From positions 186,001-250,000 of the forward strand of contig JAHQRK010000022.1 of the NCBI GenBank assembly GCA_019828595.1: a stretch of 64,000 bases of DNA, in the 5' to 3' direction. This document shows positions 19,269-28,993 of this stretch, piece after piece. The stretch is from Aphanomyces cochlioides (Eukaryota; Oomycota; Saprolegniomycetes; Saprolegniales; Verrucalvaceae). Each line of letters starts with the position of its first letter. Position 1 is the stretch's first letter. The notes under the pieces were generated by a model. It had not been told where the DNA came from and did no database searches. It was given only the letters and a program-made list of their open reading frames with translations. Made by a program: the position numbers and the translations under genes.

Positions 19269-19495
19269 TGTTGTTGTCTTGGGTAAAATCAAAAGTGAGT
19301 CTTGGAGAATTGTTTTGAGATTCTCACTGAACTTATTCTCAGTTGCGACACTTGAGTCAGGCACGATTTGATTGGGCAGTGAAATGTTTTGCGCGGATCG
19401 TGAGTGATGGTCGCCAGGATTCCCAATCAAAAAAAAAAAAAAAAAAATTCAGCTGGGATACCAAGTCAAGAATACAGCTGGGGCTTGTAATCAAA

Positions 19496-20480
19496 TTACT
19501 GGTGTTCAACTCGAAAAGACATGGGATATTTTTCGAATAGCTCGTTGTATCCAGCTTGAGAGAAAAGGACTGAGACCGCTTCGATGATGTTTCGATAGTC
19601 GAAGTCGTCAGGCGAGAGCAAACGAATTGTTCGCCTGATGGAAGCTGTCCAACTGACAAATATAATCTCGTTCCATAGTAAAATCGGTAGAGGCCTTTTG
19701 CCATCGAACTTGGTTGCATTTCTTTGAGTCCATAAGGAGTACGTGATGGAAGCACAAAGGAGGGACCATAATTTGAATAATGCGTCATGCAGGTGTTTTC
19801 CTCGCGTATTGGTCTTGAAGCGACTGATATTCGTGGTGGTTGCCCAATCAAACTTAACACCATAAGCTCTCCATGCTCGCTCTTGGAACATCCAAACTTG
19901 ATGTACATGATGACATGTATGGAAGGCATGATGAAAAGTCTCAACATCCGAGCAATCTTCATAGACACAACAAATAGCGTCAGGGTTTTGGATCTGCATA
20001 TAGGAAAACCTCGAGTTGACGGGTAACATCTTCATGTGCAATCGAAACCATACATCGCCTTGAACAGGTGGAGGTAGATTACACACAGTACGAATGAGAC
20101 GGATATACTTTGCTATGTCTTTGTCAGTTCTTGTCGTAGTCTTCATAGGATGTATAGCTTCAGTCTGGGGGGCGTGGTAAGCTAAATGCACCACGTTTTT
20201 CTTGGGCCACGACTCGAAAGGTAAATCAGCATCCTTGATTCTGGCTGTAAACGGATGTTGACAAGTCGGGACATTAGGCAGTGGCGACCCTTGCCGAATG
20301 TCAAACGATCGAACAACTTTGTCGAAGATTCGTGTGAGTTGATTGTAAATGTCGGTTGTGCGGGGCAATGTGGCAAAGTCCATGACTCCGTCCTGGTTTA
20401 GACAAACTTGGGCAGCTGGATTGTTCGACGACATTCGGTTCACGAACATGGTCTCTGTTGGCCAAGCGCCATGTGGGGTC
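19496..20480 (-). pseudogene. tPhe-B ORF2 C-terminal fragment in B-4
   Basis: About 328 codons of ORF2 C-terminus, including the zinc-binding region (CCVYEDC, then HHAFHTC), end at the stop at 19496. The endonuclease and RT are missing. An apparent ATG at 20482 is created only by the junction with the tRNA and is not a real start. Confidence 0.9.
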
Positions 20481-20482
20481 AT

Positions 20483-20530
<48 letters not shown>

Positions 20531-20555
20531 ACTGGTTCGATCCCGGTTCGTGGCA
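20483..20555 (+). tRNA. tRNA-Phe (GAA), intact
   Basis: The sequence is identical to the gene at 1969-2041. It was rebuilt by the duplication made by B-4; the base before it (T, 20482) belongs to a 15-nt duplication. Stems, GAA anticodon and A and B boxes are complete. Confidence 0.97.
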
Positions 20556-20558
20556 TTG

Positions 20559-20562
20559 TTTT
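20559..20562 (+). terminator. Pol III T-run terminator
   Basis: TTTT begins 4 nt after the tRNA end. Confidence 0.75.
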
Positions 20563-20691
20563 CACCACCACGCCTGCTTTTTCATTCACAACATCGCACC
20601 CTTCTTTTACACCACGGAGCGCACTTACACGCGCACACACTAACACATTGGACTTGTCCATTTCATTCACAACTCACACACCAACATAACC

Positions 20692-21276
20692 ATGGACTGC
20701 ACCTTTTACACTGCCATTCAAATTGCAAAGACAAAACACAGCATCCACGCACAGAATGCGATGCCATACATTCCTCCAAAGTCTCACGCCCAAGCTTGTC
20801 TCGCTCCTCTCTCAACGATCGAATGAAGCACAACTCATTCTCATGTCTTACTCTCGACAGCACACACAACCAAAATGGCGTCTAAGCAAGACGTTGATGT
20901 TTTCAGCGACAATACACATTACAAGGCGATGGCTTCCTTCAGGACAGCACACACTTAACAATCATACGCGGAGGAGTTCCATCATGTAGAGGCCATGCAT
21001 CATATGCTGGACGTCGTATCGTGTTCTCTTCAAAGAGCTATGAATAGAAAGAACGACCCATCCAATGCATGTGAAAGTTGCACGTAATGTGGAGCAAGCA
21101 TACGTTGTCCACACTGATTCAAGTTCGACGAGGAGAATACTCTATGCTCCAAAAAGTGCTCTTTTGACGACTTCTCGAGGCGAGGGACAATGACCCTCGA
21201 TTTCTGTCAATATTCCGATCTCATTCGAATCCCTCCTGTGGATAGTTCTTTCAACCACACATCGTTTGCTTTCTGA
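20692..21276 (+). pseudogene. Degenerate Cys-rich frame, copy 2
   Basis: This has the same frame and the same four internal stops as 2178-2762. One codon differs (Thr for Ile, near 21189). Confidence 0.35.
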
Positions 21277-21606
21277 GCTACAAGACTCTAGATATTACTG
21301 TAGGATGAGTTTTTATGTCATTGCTTTAAAGTATATGTCATAGCATGGGAATCGCCAGAAGAAAGGACCATGACGTGGTTAGCGAAGCATGGGCAGACGA
21401 GTGTATTCCCTGTGATGTGGAAATGAAACGGGATACTTTGTAGTATGGGATGTCAGTTAGTTGACAATGGTGTGTTTGAGTGTGCGTGTTGTTGCATAAG
21501 CTGAAGGAGGTAGTGTTCAGGGTGTATGGGAGGTGTTGTCAGGTGTGTGTATGTGTGTGGAAGAGGACGTGCGAGTGTGTGTGCATGGTCCTATGGAAGC
21601 ATATAC

Positions 21607-21620
21607 GCCGCGATAGCTCA
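21607..21620 (+). repeat. 14-nt tRNA-Phe 5' stub before A-5
   Basis: GCCGCGATAGCTCA is preceded by the native spacer end CATATAC. Confidence 0.95.
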
Positions 21621-21777
21621 CTGCAATGGGGAGGTATATTAATAGACTTTCAATATCTACTAATACTAATATTTCCTACTAACGGCTCATCCCACTTCCA
21701 AATGCTTCAGCAGATTTTCTACTTTGGGCTTTGGAGTACAGCGATTTTTGACTTGTTGAATAAATACTTGGGGCTTG

Positions 21778-24700
21778 TTAATTTGGGGCTGAAGGTTGGA
21801 GCGCGAGCAAAGTCGGGTACTTGGCTACCAGTGGGCGATAGACAGGTTGTCTATGCAAAGTATTGATTGCTGAAATTGCTTCCACTCGTTGAGGGCTGTC
21901 AACTTCTTGGAGGCGAAGCCATCTGCGGATCGATGCATGCCATCGGATGAAGCTGACTTCTTGCCAAATTTCTGGCGGAGGCGGCTCCTTCGATTCGAAC
22001 TTGGCGGCGTTGTGCGTTGTCCAAATATAGTGAAGGTTGGAAGCACACAGAAGAGCCCAGAGCACAAACAGTATGTCTTGAAGCTGGCTACCGCGTTCGT
22101 TGACTTGAAAGCGGTCGATGTTGGTGATGGCAGTCCAATCGAAATTGACACCGAAGCATCGCCAAGCGGTCGCGTGAAAACGCCAAAGGGGATACACGCG
22201 AGAGCAGGTGTGGAAGGCGTGGTGTTGGTTCTCCGGTGCGTCGCAATTGGTATAGACACAGCAAATTACGTCTGGCTGCTGAGGTTGCAAGTAGAACAAG
22301 CGCGAGTTGACAGGCAGCATGTTGAACAACAGTCGAAACCAAACGTCGCCATGGAGGGGAGGCGGCCAACGGCATGTTTTGCGGATGAGTCGCACGTAGG
22401 TCGCAATATCTTGTTGCTCGACGCGGGACGATGTCGCCACTGGGTGCGGTTTTCCATCCGAAGGGGCGTGATGCGCCAAACGTGATACGAGTCGCTTGGG
22501 CCAACGCTCGAAGGATAGCAATTGATCTTTGAAAAGTGCCTTGAAAGGGTGACTTGTTGTATCGATATCGGTCAAAGCAGTTCCAGTTCGAACGCCAGAC
22601 GTGCGGAGGACTTGGTCGAATATCTTGGTGAGGTGGCTATAAACTTGACCAGCACGTTCGGGTGCTGCAAATCCCATCGCGCCGTTCGCTTGTAACGTCA
22701 CTTGTGCCGCACGGTTGTTGGATGACAGTCGATCAATAAACGCAGCTCTTGTAGGCCATGTCCCTTGCCGTGTCAAGAAGTCTTTGAGGCAGTGGAAACC
22801 GTTTTGAGACGCATGTCTACACCATCGACGACACAGAGCAGTCTTCACGACATTTGATGTAGCACCCGCAGGACCAACTTGCAGAGCGGGGTAGGATGTC
22901 AGCCACACGGGGAGGTTCAAAAGTTCTTCGAGGCTTGGTGGCGAAGCGGTTCGCTTGGCCATAGGTGTGGCGGCCCATTGATGCCAAATGTCGTGCCAAA
23001 GAGGATGCAGCTCCCACAAAAACAACCACTTGGAGCTGTGGTTGGGGAAGTACGTGAGAAAGTCGAACGGGTGGGTGTCGCGATACAGCTTGTTCATGAC
23101 ACGGGAAAATTGTCTCTTGACAAGCAACTTCCATGGGGCAAATGTGTTGGGTGAATTGGGCTGCATCAAGAGTTGGAGCCGCAGCAGTCGCTGAGTCCGA
23201 AGCTTCGAAGCCACATGCGGAATACCGAGGCCGAGTTTTTGATCGAACTGCCACTTGCGGCAAATAGTTGAGCGATGATGGTCGGTGATTTGCGTCTTCC
23301 GACCAAGGATGTACTTGTTGACCATTCTTTGCCAAACGGCAACCATCGTTGGAGGCACATACACTGCAGCCGTGACATGCCATAACAACGACAACAACAT
23401 GGTCGATACGATGAGTTTGCGGCCTTGGATGGTTCGCGCACGACTTCCCCACGTTTGAAACGCAGCCAGAAACTTGTCGTTCAGTTGCTGGACTTGAAAA
23501 TCGCGCGGCAGTCGGTGGCCAAAGAGAATACCAAGGTATTTCACTGGCTTCTCGCTCGGCAAGACGTTCAAGAGGCCACCATCGTCGATGTCTTCGATAT
23601 CGAGATTGTTGTTGAGCGCCAAAGTCATGCACTTGGCAACGTTGAGACGAGCTCCAGACACAGAGCAAAAGTCTTCGACAATTGCCATTTGCTCGACCGC
23701 CGCTTGGAGGGATGACGAGAGTAGAGTCGTGTCGTCGGCAAAGTAGATGCTCGTCAGTGAGTCTCCATTTGGAAGGGGAATACCAAAATCAGGAGATCCG
23801 CGTAGCATTTCGCCGAGTGGCTCGAGGTAAAGTACGAAGAGCATGCACGATAGGGGGCAACCTTGCTTGACTCCGCGGGTAGGCCGTATGGTAGGGCCAA
23901 GACCGTCGTTGAAAATGATCTGGACCAGAGGCGTATTGTAAAGCAACTGAACCCAAGACACAAATGTGGGACCGATGTTCATCTCCTTGAGTACGTCGAA
24001 GAGAAAGCCTTGGTCAACCATATCGTATGCCTTGGAAAAGTCGAGAAACGTCGCGTAGTAGTCGTGGTCTTCATTGGTACAGAAAGTCTGCAATGCTTGT
24101 ACCAGCATCACGTGGTCGTGCAAGCGACGGCCAGGGACAAAACCAGCTTGGCTTGGGTGAGCGAGGTATGGGGCAACTTGTGCAAGACGGTAGGCCAGCG
24201 CCCGCGATAGAATCTTGACTTCAACCGACATGAGAGTAATCGGCCGATAGTTGCCAGGGTCGCCTCTGTCTCCAGCCTTGAACAAGAGCGCCACTGCACT
24301 TCGGCGTTGTTGGAGCAGGAGGTGACCGTGATGGGTGAGTTGGTAGTTGAACACCTTGAGCAGGATTTGGGCGAATACGTCCGGGGAGATTTGAAAGAAA
24401 GCTGCAGGCCAGCCGTCTGAACCAGGAGACTTGTTCGGGTTCATAGACTTGAGCGCACCGCACAGGTCTTCCGCCGTGAGAGGACTTTCCAGAGCGTCGC
24501 GCTGTTCTTGAGTGAGACGTCGAGTAATGGCTCGAATGATAGCTCGGCGACGGGCCCGATTCAACGGTGGTTGGTCTCTTGGAGTGACCATGATGTTTTT
24601 CCAATGAGACGTAAAACCAGCCTTGACTTCAGACGGGTCAGTCGACGTTACACCGTTGATTGTCACGGACGAGAGCGGCACTTTGATCCCCTTGGGTCGA

Positions 24701-25932
24701 CGAAAAAAGTGACTGGTACCTCGCTCGTTGACGTTGGCGTGAAAGTCGAATTGCTGATCCAGGTTGAACTGTCGGTACTCGCTGCGGGCAGTGTCAAGGG
24801 CTTGACGGGCGGTATTAACAATGGATGTCTCAACGAGTCCCATGTCGAATGCTCGGCGGGAAGTAAGCCACTTCATCTTGAGGCTGTTGAGTGTGTACTT
24901 CATCGAGTCAATGTACTGGCGATGACTGACTTGGAGACGCTTCTTCATTCTCTTCAACCAGCCGTACCACTTTGCGCCAAAGTTTTGAGTGTCGTCTGCG
25001 CGCATCTCGTCCAAAAGTTGATTGGCTTCGGCCTTGATCGCTGCGACTACTTGAGGGTTCTTTAAGAGCTCACGGGGGAGGCGCCAGTAACTTCGGTCGG
25101 GAGCTCGCTGCTCGCAGGAGAGGACCACTTTGTGTTCCATGTGGTCGCCTGCAAAGCTGCTTGGGGAATAGCTTGAACGTGCGTACGTTTGAGCGACGAT
25201 ATCTTGGTCCACAAACAGGTAGTCGAGGCGGTTGCTTCGACCAGGGCCGCTGTAAACGCGCTCGTTGGGGTGGTGCATCCTCCACGCATCGGTAACACCA
25301 AGTGCTGAAAGCCAGGCAATGCATTCCGCCTTACCAGCGTTGTGGTCTTGGCGAGGTCGAGTCGCGTCCAGATGCTCCTCCAGGGGTAAGTTGAAATCGC
25401 CTCCGACAAAGTGAATGCTGTCGTCTTCAAAGTCGCGAGGCAGGTCGTCGAAAAACGGTGCTCGAGAGTGAGCGATAACCGGGGCATAGACGTTGTGAAA
25501 GTACACAGGAACGCCGTCCCACTGAGTTCGAACAACCATGTATCTTCCAGGTCGGTCATGGGTGGTCAAGTGTTGCAGGTCGAGGAATCCAGGCATGGAT
25601 CCATGGAAATACGATGCCACACCGCAGCGCCGATTGTTGAGTGAGTCGACGCGATCAGTGCGGAGATCGTTGGTGAAAAGCTTGTATTTGCCAACGCCTA
25701 CTTCGTTGTTGAGGTGGAGTTGGAAGGTTTCGAGATGTTTGATGTTATTGATTTTGGTTTCTTGAAAGAAAACGGCTTGGGTCGGAATTTGGAGTCGCCG
25801 CGCCACAAGATGTCCGTTGTCTTTCAGCCCATTGAGGTTGGCAGTGGTCAGTTCGAGTATGGGGAACTTGGTGAAGAGACCGGCCGCGACCACCTTAGCC
25901 ACGGAACGCGACAGACGTTGCGTTCGCAACAT
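21778..25932 (-). CDS. tPhe-A ORF2 (APE endonuclease / reverse transcriptase), intact in A-5
   Basis: A 1,384-aa polyprotein with the same domain order as A-8. The endonuclease would nick the + strand of the tRNA gene after nt 14 and the RT would extend from that end. Differences from A-8 are single residues, such as Thr for Ile in the GVTDAW segment. ATG 25932 lies upstream of the ORF1 stop, giving a 38-nt overlap in another frame. Confidence 0.93.
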   Translation of the reverse strand: MLRTQRLSRSVAKVVAAGLFTKFPILELTTANLNGLKDNGHLVARRLQIPTQAVFFQETKINNIKHLETFQLHLNNEVGVGKYKLFTNDLRTDRVDSLNNRRCGVASYFHGSMPGFLDLQHLTTHDRPGRYMVVRTQWDGVPVYFHNVYAPVIAHSRAPFFDDLPRDFEDDSIHFVGGDFNLPLEEHLDATRPRQDHNAGKAECIAWLSALGVTDAWRMHHPNERVYSGPGRSNRLDYLFVDQDIVAQTYARSSYSPSSFAGDHMEHKVVLSCEQRAPDRSYWRLPRELLKNPQVVAAIKAEANQLLDEMRADDTQNFGAKWYGWLKRMKKRLQVSHRQYIDSMKYTLNSLKMKWLTSRRAFDMGLVETSIVNTARQALDTARSEYRQFNLDQQFDFHANVNERGTSHFFRRPKGIKVPLSSVTINGVTSTDPSEVKAGFTSHWKNIMVTPRDQPPLNRARRRAIIRAITRRLTQEQRDALESPLTAEDLCGALKSMNPNKSPGSDGWPAAFFQISPDVFAQILLKVFNYQLTHHGHLLLQQRRSAVALLFKAGDRGDPGNYRPITLMSVEVKILSRALAYRLAQVAPYLAHPSQAGFVPGRRLHDHVMLVQALQTFCTNEDHDYYATFLDFSKAYDMVDQGFLFDVLKEMNIGPTFVSWVQLLYNTPLVQIIFNDGLGPTIRPTRGVKQGCPLSCMLFVLYLEPLGEMLRGSPDFGIPLPNGDSLTSIYFADDTTLLSSSLQAAVEQMAIVEDFCSVSGARLNVAKCMTLALNNNLDIEDIDDGGLLNVLPSEKPVKYLGILFGHRLPRDFQVQQLNDKFLAAFQTWGSRARTIQGRKLIVSTMLLSLLWHVTAAVYVPPTMVAVWQRMVNKYILGRKTQITDHHRSTICRKWQFDQKLGLGIPHVASKLRTQRLLRLQLLMQPNSPNTFAPWKLLVKRQFSRVMNKLYRDTHPFDFLTYFPNHSSKWLFLWELHPLWHDIWHQWAATPMAKRTASPPSLEELLNLPVWLTSYPALQVGPAGATSNVVKTALCRRWCRHASQNGFHCLKDFLTRQGTWPTRAAFIDRLSSNNRAAQVTLQANGAMGFAAPERAGQVYSHLTKIFDQVLRTSGVRTGTALTDIDTTSHPFKALFKDQLLSFERWPKRLVSRLAHHAPSDGKPHPVATSSRVEQQDIATYVRLIRKTCRWPPPLHGDVWFRLLFNMLPVNSRLFYLQPQQPDVICCVYTNCDAPENQHHAFHTCSRVYPLWRFHATAWRCFGVNFDWTAITNIDRFQVNERGSQLQDILFVLWALLCASNLHYIWTTHNAAKFESKEPPPPEIWQEVSFIRWHASIRRWLRLQEVDSPQRVEAISAINTLHRQPVYRPLVAKYPTLLALQPSAPN

Positions 25933-28894
25933 CTCCCAGCATGAGTGTCTGAGTGTCGGGTTGGAACATCACTTGGTTGTCGAAGGTGGGGTCCAGGGAG
26001 CCAGCCTCATGGAATTCCAGGATCGTGGTCAAGACGTATCGCGACTTCTCGTCTTCGCCGGCATACAACGTTTCCATGATATTCCAAATCAAGAGGCCGA
26101 AGCTCGTGTCAAGCAATATGGCAGATAGCGATATGCCCGACAAACAGCGGGAGCTCAAATGAGAAGCCAGTGCAGTGACCGGGTACTTGGTAGAGGCCAC
26201 GATCGCAGCATCACTGTTGTAGTACGTTGGAGCATGAATGGACAAGAGAACTTCTGCCACAGCCAACACTTCTTCCAGGTCGCCGCGGTGGAGGGAAATC
26301 TCGTCGCCGTCAATGGTAGTATCGATGAAGTCGATGTTCTTGAATAGCTCGATGTTGCTGAAGATGGCTTGAACGTGCTCGCGGGTCATACGCACACCCC
26401 ACGTCAATGAGTACAGCTGGGAGAACGGTTTGTCTCCACCCCAAGTCGCTCGAAGCCACCGATGGAGGAGGCGTTGTCTCACAAAGTACTCAAAGCACGC
26501 ACGGTCTTCATCAAAAAGTCGGTGCAGTTGCAAGCCAAATTCAATCGGGGAACGCTCGAGATGGCTACACAGCATGTCGACGCGGCCGTCGTTGATGAGT
26601 TGGGCAAGGTTGAACGAGCTGTTGGTCACTGCATCTTCGACTTGGGTTGAGAGATGCAATGGAACTTTGGCTGTCTTGGTGTCGAGGTCTTGTAGTTCGG
26701 CGAGAATTTCGTCAAGAGACATTTCTATGCGCTTGGGAACGCCATCTTGGATCTTGGTGCCGCCGACAAATTGACCGGACGTAGGGAGGTGGGGAGGGTC
26801 ATCCGAGACGTCCAGCTTGGGTACAATCGTTGAGATCTTGTAATCGCCAAACTGAGCAACGTGTTCCTCGGGGTTGACACACACACGTTCGTCGAGGGCT
26901 TCAAACATGTTGGGCGAAATCCAAGAGCGGCCATGCTCGGGGGAATCCACTTGCTGTTGCGTCTTCTTGCGCTTGCCTCTCGACGCCTTGACGCCAGTCC
27001 ACTGCGGAGGGTTGGCTTGCGCAGTTTTCCGACGTTTTGGCGCCTTGGGAGTCGAAGAAGGCGGGTTGGTTGGGCTGGGAGCTGGCTTGTTCAATCCATA
27101 TTGGCGGGACGTTGCATCAAGGTCCAAACGAACCAAGTTCTTGTCACGAAAATACCACCCTTGACCGTACACGCGGAGACAACGGCCCTTGAAAAGAATT
27201 TCTTCGACGAGACGGCCGTCGCGCTGTATGGTCGTTGGTACGGAGGTTCCTTCAAAGTAAAGGCGGTACCGAGAGCTCGCCATACCGCTTGAAGAGGAAA
27301 CGTTGGGGTAGGAGCCCCACAGGAAGCGTGGCTCCAACTTGGTCATGACGTCGAAGATCAGGCGCTCTTCGTCTTGATCTTGAAGGCCTTGAGGGATGTC
27401 CATGAAAAATCCGCCGAGGACGTGCGGAACGTTCATCGTGAAGTGTTGGGACGAGCCATCTCGAGCGACTTGAATCTTAAACGCGATGCCTCGCAGCTTC
27501 GTCATCGCTTCGTGAGAGGCAACACCCCACTTGAGCATGCGGTTCGGGATGTCCTTCTCGCATCTCACAATGTCAGCAATCGCAGTGTCGAGGCCGAGGG
27601 CTTGGTTGTCGAAAAGGATCGATGCCATGGCAGCTGAAACATCGATGGTCTTCGTGTGTGCACCCGTGGGCATCTGCAACCAGCCGACGATGCCGCGCGC
27701 CGAGTGCTTCTGGATCGGGAGGGTGTCTTCAAACGTGAGGGTTCCAGCAGCACGCTTGCGAAGGAGGGGTTCGAGTTCCTCCATCGTGGGCTGGTAAGGA
27801 GCAACGTCCTTGGTCTTGATGGCCTTGGCAGACTGAGACCGCTGTTGCGCTTGGAAGGCCCATACGTCGTTGGGGGCCTGGCGGTTGTTGGGTTGGCCAC
27901 GGCCAGGTGTCTGGGCTCCGCCAGATTGAGAAATGTTTTCCAAATGCGATCCGGGTGAAGCCTGAGATGATGGCTGGCGGACTGAGTGAGAGTCCGAGTC
28001 GTGCGTCAGACCAACACTCAAGCGTGCGTCAGAGGCTTGGTCTTGTCCGGACCCTGTCCCATGGTGGACAGAGTCACACGTTTGACCTTCACTCGCGTTG
28101 GACTTCGAGAAGCTTCCATGGGTGACTTGGTCTTGAGTATTCCCATGACCAACACTGGCCACAGGGTTGTTCGCGATTGTTCCAGATCTTGCCCGATGAT
28201 TCTTCGAGAAGAGACCATCACTCATGGAGCGACTAGTCTCGATGGGATCTTGACCTGTCGCCAGAGTGGACTTGTCGCTCGGGGGATTCTTTGAGAAGGG
28301 ACCTTCACTCAGGGATGGACTGTTCTCGAATCTTCCTTGACCTGTCGTCATGTTGACGTCGGTGCTTGAGCGAGTCTTCGAGAAGCCACTATCACTCGTC
28401 GAGAGAACATTCTCGAAAGGAACAGAACCCAACGGAGTCTTGCCAGGCAAGCCACCATCACTCACGATGGACGTGGTTGATGGAGATTCTTCGGGCAAGG
28501 TCGTTGACGTCATGAGCACATCTTCCGAGGTTGGAACGCCGTCTTGCCAGGCTTCGTCGCAAGTGTCAGAGGTCGTTGGATCATTCGCGGGATCGCAAGC
28601 CTTCGTCGAGCGAGTCACAGGCAAGGGTTCAAAACGGCGCGGTTTCGAAGGGGTTGCACGTTGACGTGGAAACGGAACGCGCGTTGGAGTAGGGAGCGGA
28701 TTCGTAGACGCGTCATGATGCGAAGCGTTGGAAGCATCGTCGACGTCCTCTTCCAACGACGACGCCATGTCGGTATCGCTTGGGGATGGGTCAGCAACGA
28801 CGATGACGTCCATATCGCTGGGGCTGGACGCCGAGGGAGAGAACGCGGAGGAGCAAGATGGGGCACGAGGGTTGGTCGAGCGGGTAGCAACCAT
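25895..28894 (-). CDS. tPhe-A ORF1 protein (999 aa), intact in A-5
   Basis: This is a full open frame; domain notes are under A-8. It carries the GQG and LLSIHAP variants and Ser for Gly in the HLSSRC segment. The start is taken at ATG 28894, 52 nt from the element's 5' end; the frame reaches a TTG at 28936 with no other ATG. Confidence 0.88.
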   Translation of the reverse strand: MVATRSTNPRAPSCSSAFSPSASSPSDMDVIVVADPSPSDTDMASSLEEDVDDASNASHHDASTNPLPTPTRVPFPRQRATPSKPRRFEPLPVTRSTKACDPANDPTTSDTCDEAWQDGVPTSEDVLMTSTTLPEESPSTTSIVSDGGLPGKTPLGSVPFENVLSTSDSGFSKTRSSTDVNMTTGQGRFENSPSLSEGPFSKNPPSDKSTLATGQDPIETSRSMSDGLFSKNHRARSGTIANNPVASVGHGNTQDQVTHGSFSKSNASEGQTCDSVHHGTGSGQDQASDARLSVGLTHDSDSHSVRQPSSQASPGSHLENISQSGGAQTPGRGQPNNRQAPNDVWAFQAQQRSQSAKAIKTKDVAPYQPTMEELEPLLRKRAAGTLTFEDTLPIQKHSARGIVGWLQMPTGAHTKTIDVSAAMASILFDNQALGLDTAIADIVRCEKDIPNRMLKWGVASHEAMTKLRGIAFKIQVARDGSSQHFTMNVPHVLGGFFMDIPQGLQDQDEERLIFDVMTKLEPRFLWGSYPNVSSSSGMASSRYRLYFEGTSVPTTIQRDGRLVEEILFKGRCLRVYGQGWYFRDKNLVRLDLDATSRQYGLNKPAPSPTNPPSSTPKAPKRRKTAQANPPQWTGVKASRGKRKKTQQQVDSPEHGRSWISPNMFEALDERVCVNPEEHVAQFGDYKISTIVPKLDVSDDPPHLPTSGQFVGGTKIQDGVPKRIEMSLDEILAELQDLDTKTAKVPLHLSTQVEDAVTNSSFNLAQLINDGRVDMLCSHLERSPIEFGLQLHRLFDEDRACFEYFVRQRLLHRWLRATWGGDKPFSQLYSLTWGVRMTREHVQAIFSNIELFKNIDFIDTTIDGDEISLHRGDLEEVLAVAEVLLSIHAPTYYNSDAAIVASTKYPVTALASHLSSRCLSGISLSAILLDTSFGLLIWNIMETLYAGEDEKSRYVLTTILEFHEAGSLDPTFDNQVMFQPDTQTLMLGDVANATSVAFRG

Positions 28895-28931
28895 ATTGTC
28901 AGATAGCGTAGAGTGGTACTGCGGGGTAGCT

Positions 28932-28946
28932 GGCAAATTGGAAACT

Positions 28947-28948
<2 letters not shown>
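28932..28948 (-). promoter_or_regulatory. Element A-5 initiator plus flanking promoter region
   Basis: CAATTTGCC occupies 28940-28932 on the minus strand and AGTTTC begins at 28946. The two preceding bases (GC) belong to the tRNA. The motif spacing fits the oomycete core promoter in 15 of 17 positions by eye. Confidence 0.58.

Positions 28949-28993
<45 letters not shown>
28947..28993 (+). pseudogene. tRNA-Phe 5' fragment (nt 1-47), split by an insertion
   Basis: This is identical to the intact genes up to AAGGT, then interrupted. It retains the A box but not the B box, so it should not be a functional Pol III gene. The rest of the tRNA is at 31187-31229. Confidence 0.95.

Larger units (their letters stand above)
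17976..20482 (-). mobile_element. tPhe-B copy B-4, 5'-truncated (about 2.5 kb)
   Basis: This copy has the complete tPhe-B 3' end (3' UTR, ORF3, end of ORF2) but stops abruptly within ORF2 at about 20480, where B-9 continues into the rest of ORF2. Truncation at the 5' end with an intact 3' end is the classic result of incomplete target-primed reverse transcription. An A-run of 19 at 19429-19447 replaces 5 As in B-9. Confidence 0.92.
20556..21606 (+). repeat. tRNA-Phe locus spacer, copy 2 (1,051 bp)
   Basis: This is nearly identical to copy 1 with the same ends. Nothing is seen in it beyond the degenerate frame at 20692-21276. Confidence 0.9.
21621..28946 (-). mobile_element. tPhe-A copy A-5, full length, both frames intact (7,326 bp)
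   Basis: The copy is complete between two GCCGCGATAGCTCA duplications, with leader, ORF1, overlapping ORF2 and 157-nt 3' UTR. It is one of two fully open copies in the window. It shares LLSIHAP in ORF1 with A-6, where other copies have LLAIHAP, so these two are closest relatives. Confidence 0.95.

Noticed and set aside
28895..28936. Upstream TTG start giving a 1,013-aa ORF1
   Set aside because: A 2-nt insertion in A-6 throws the upstream part out of frame while ORF1 stays open, so the ATG at MVATRS is the better start.
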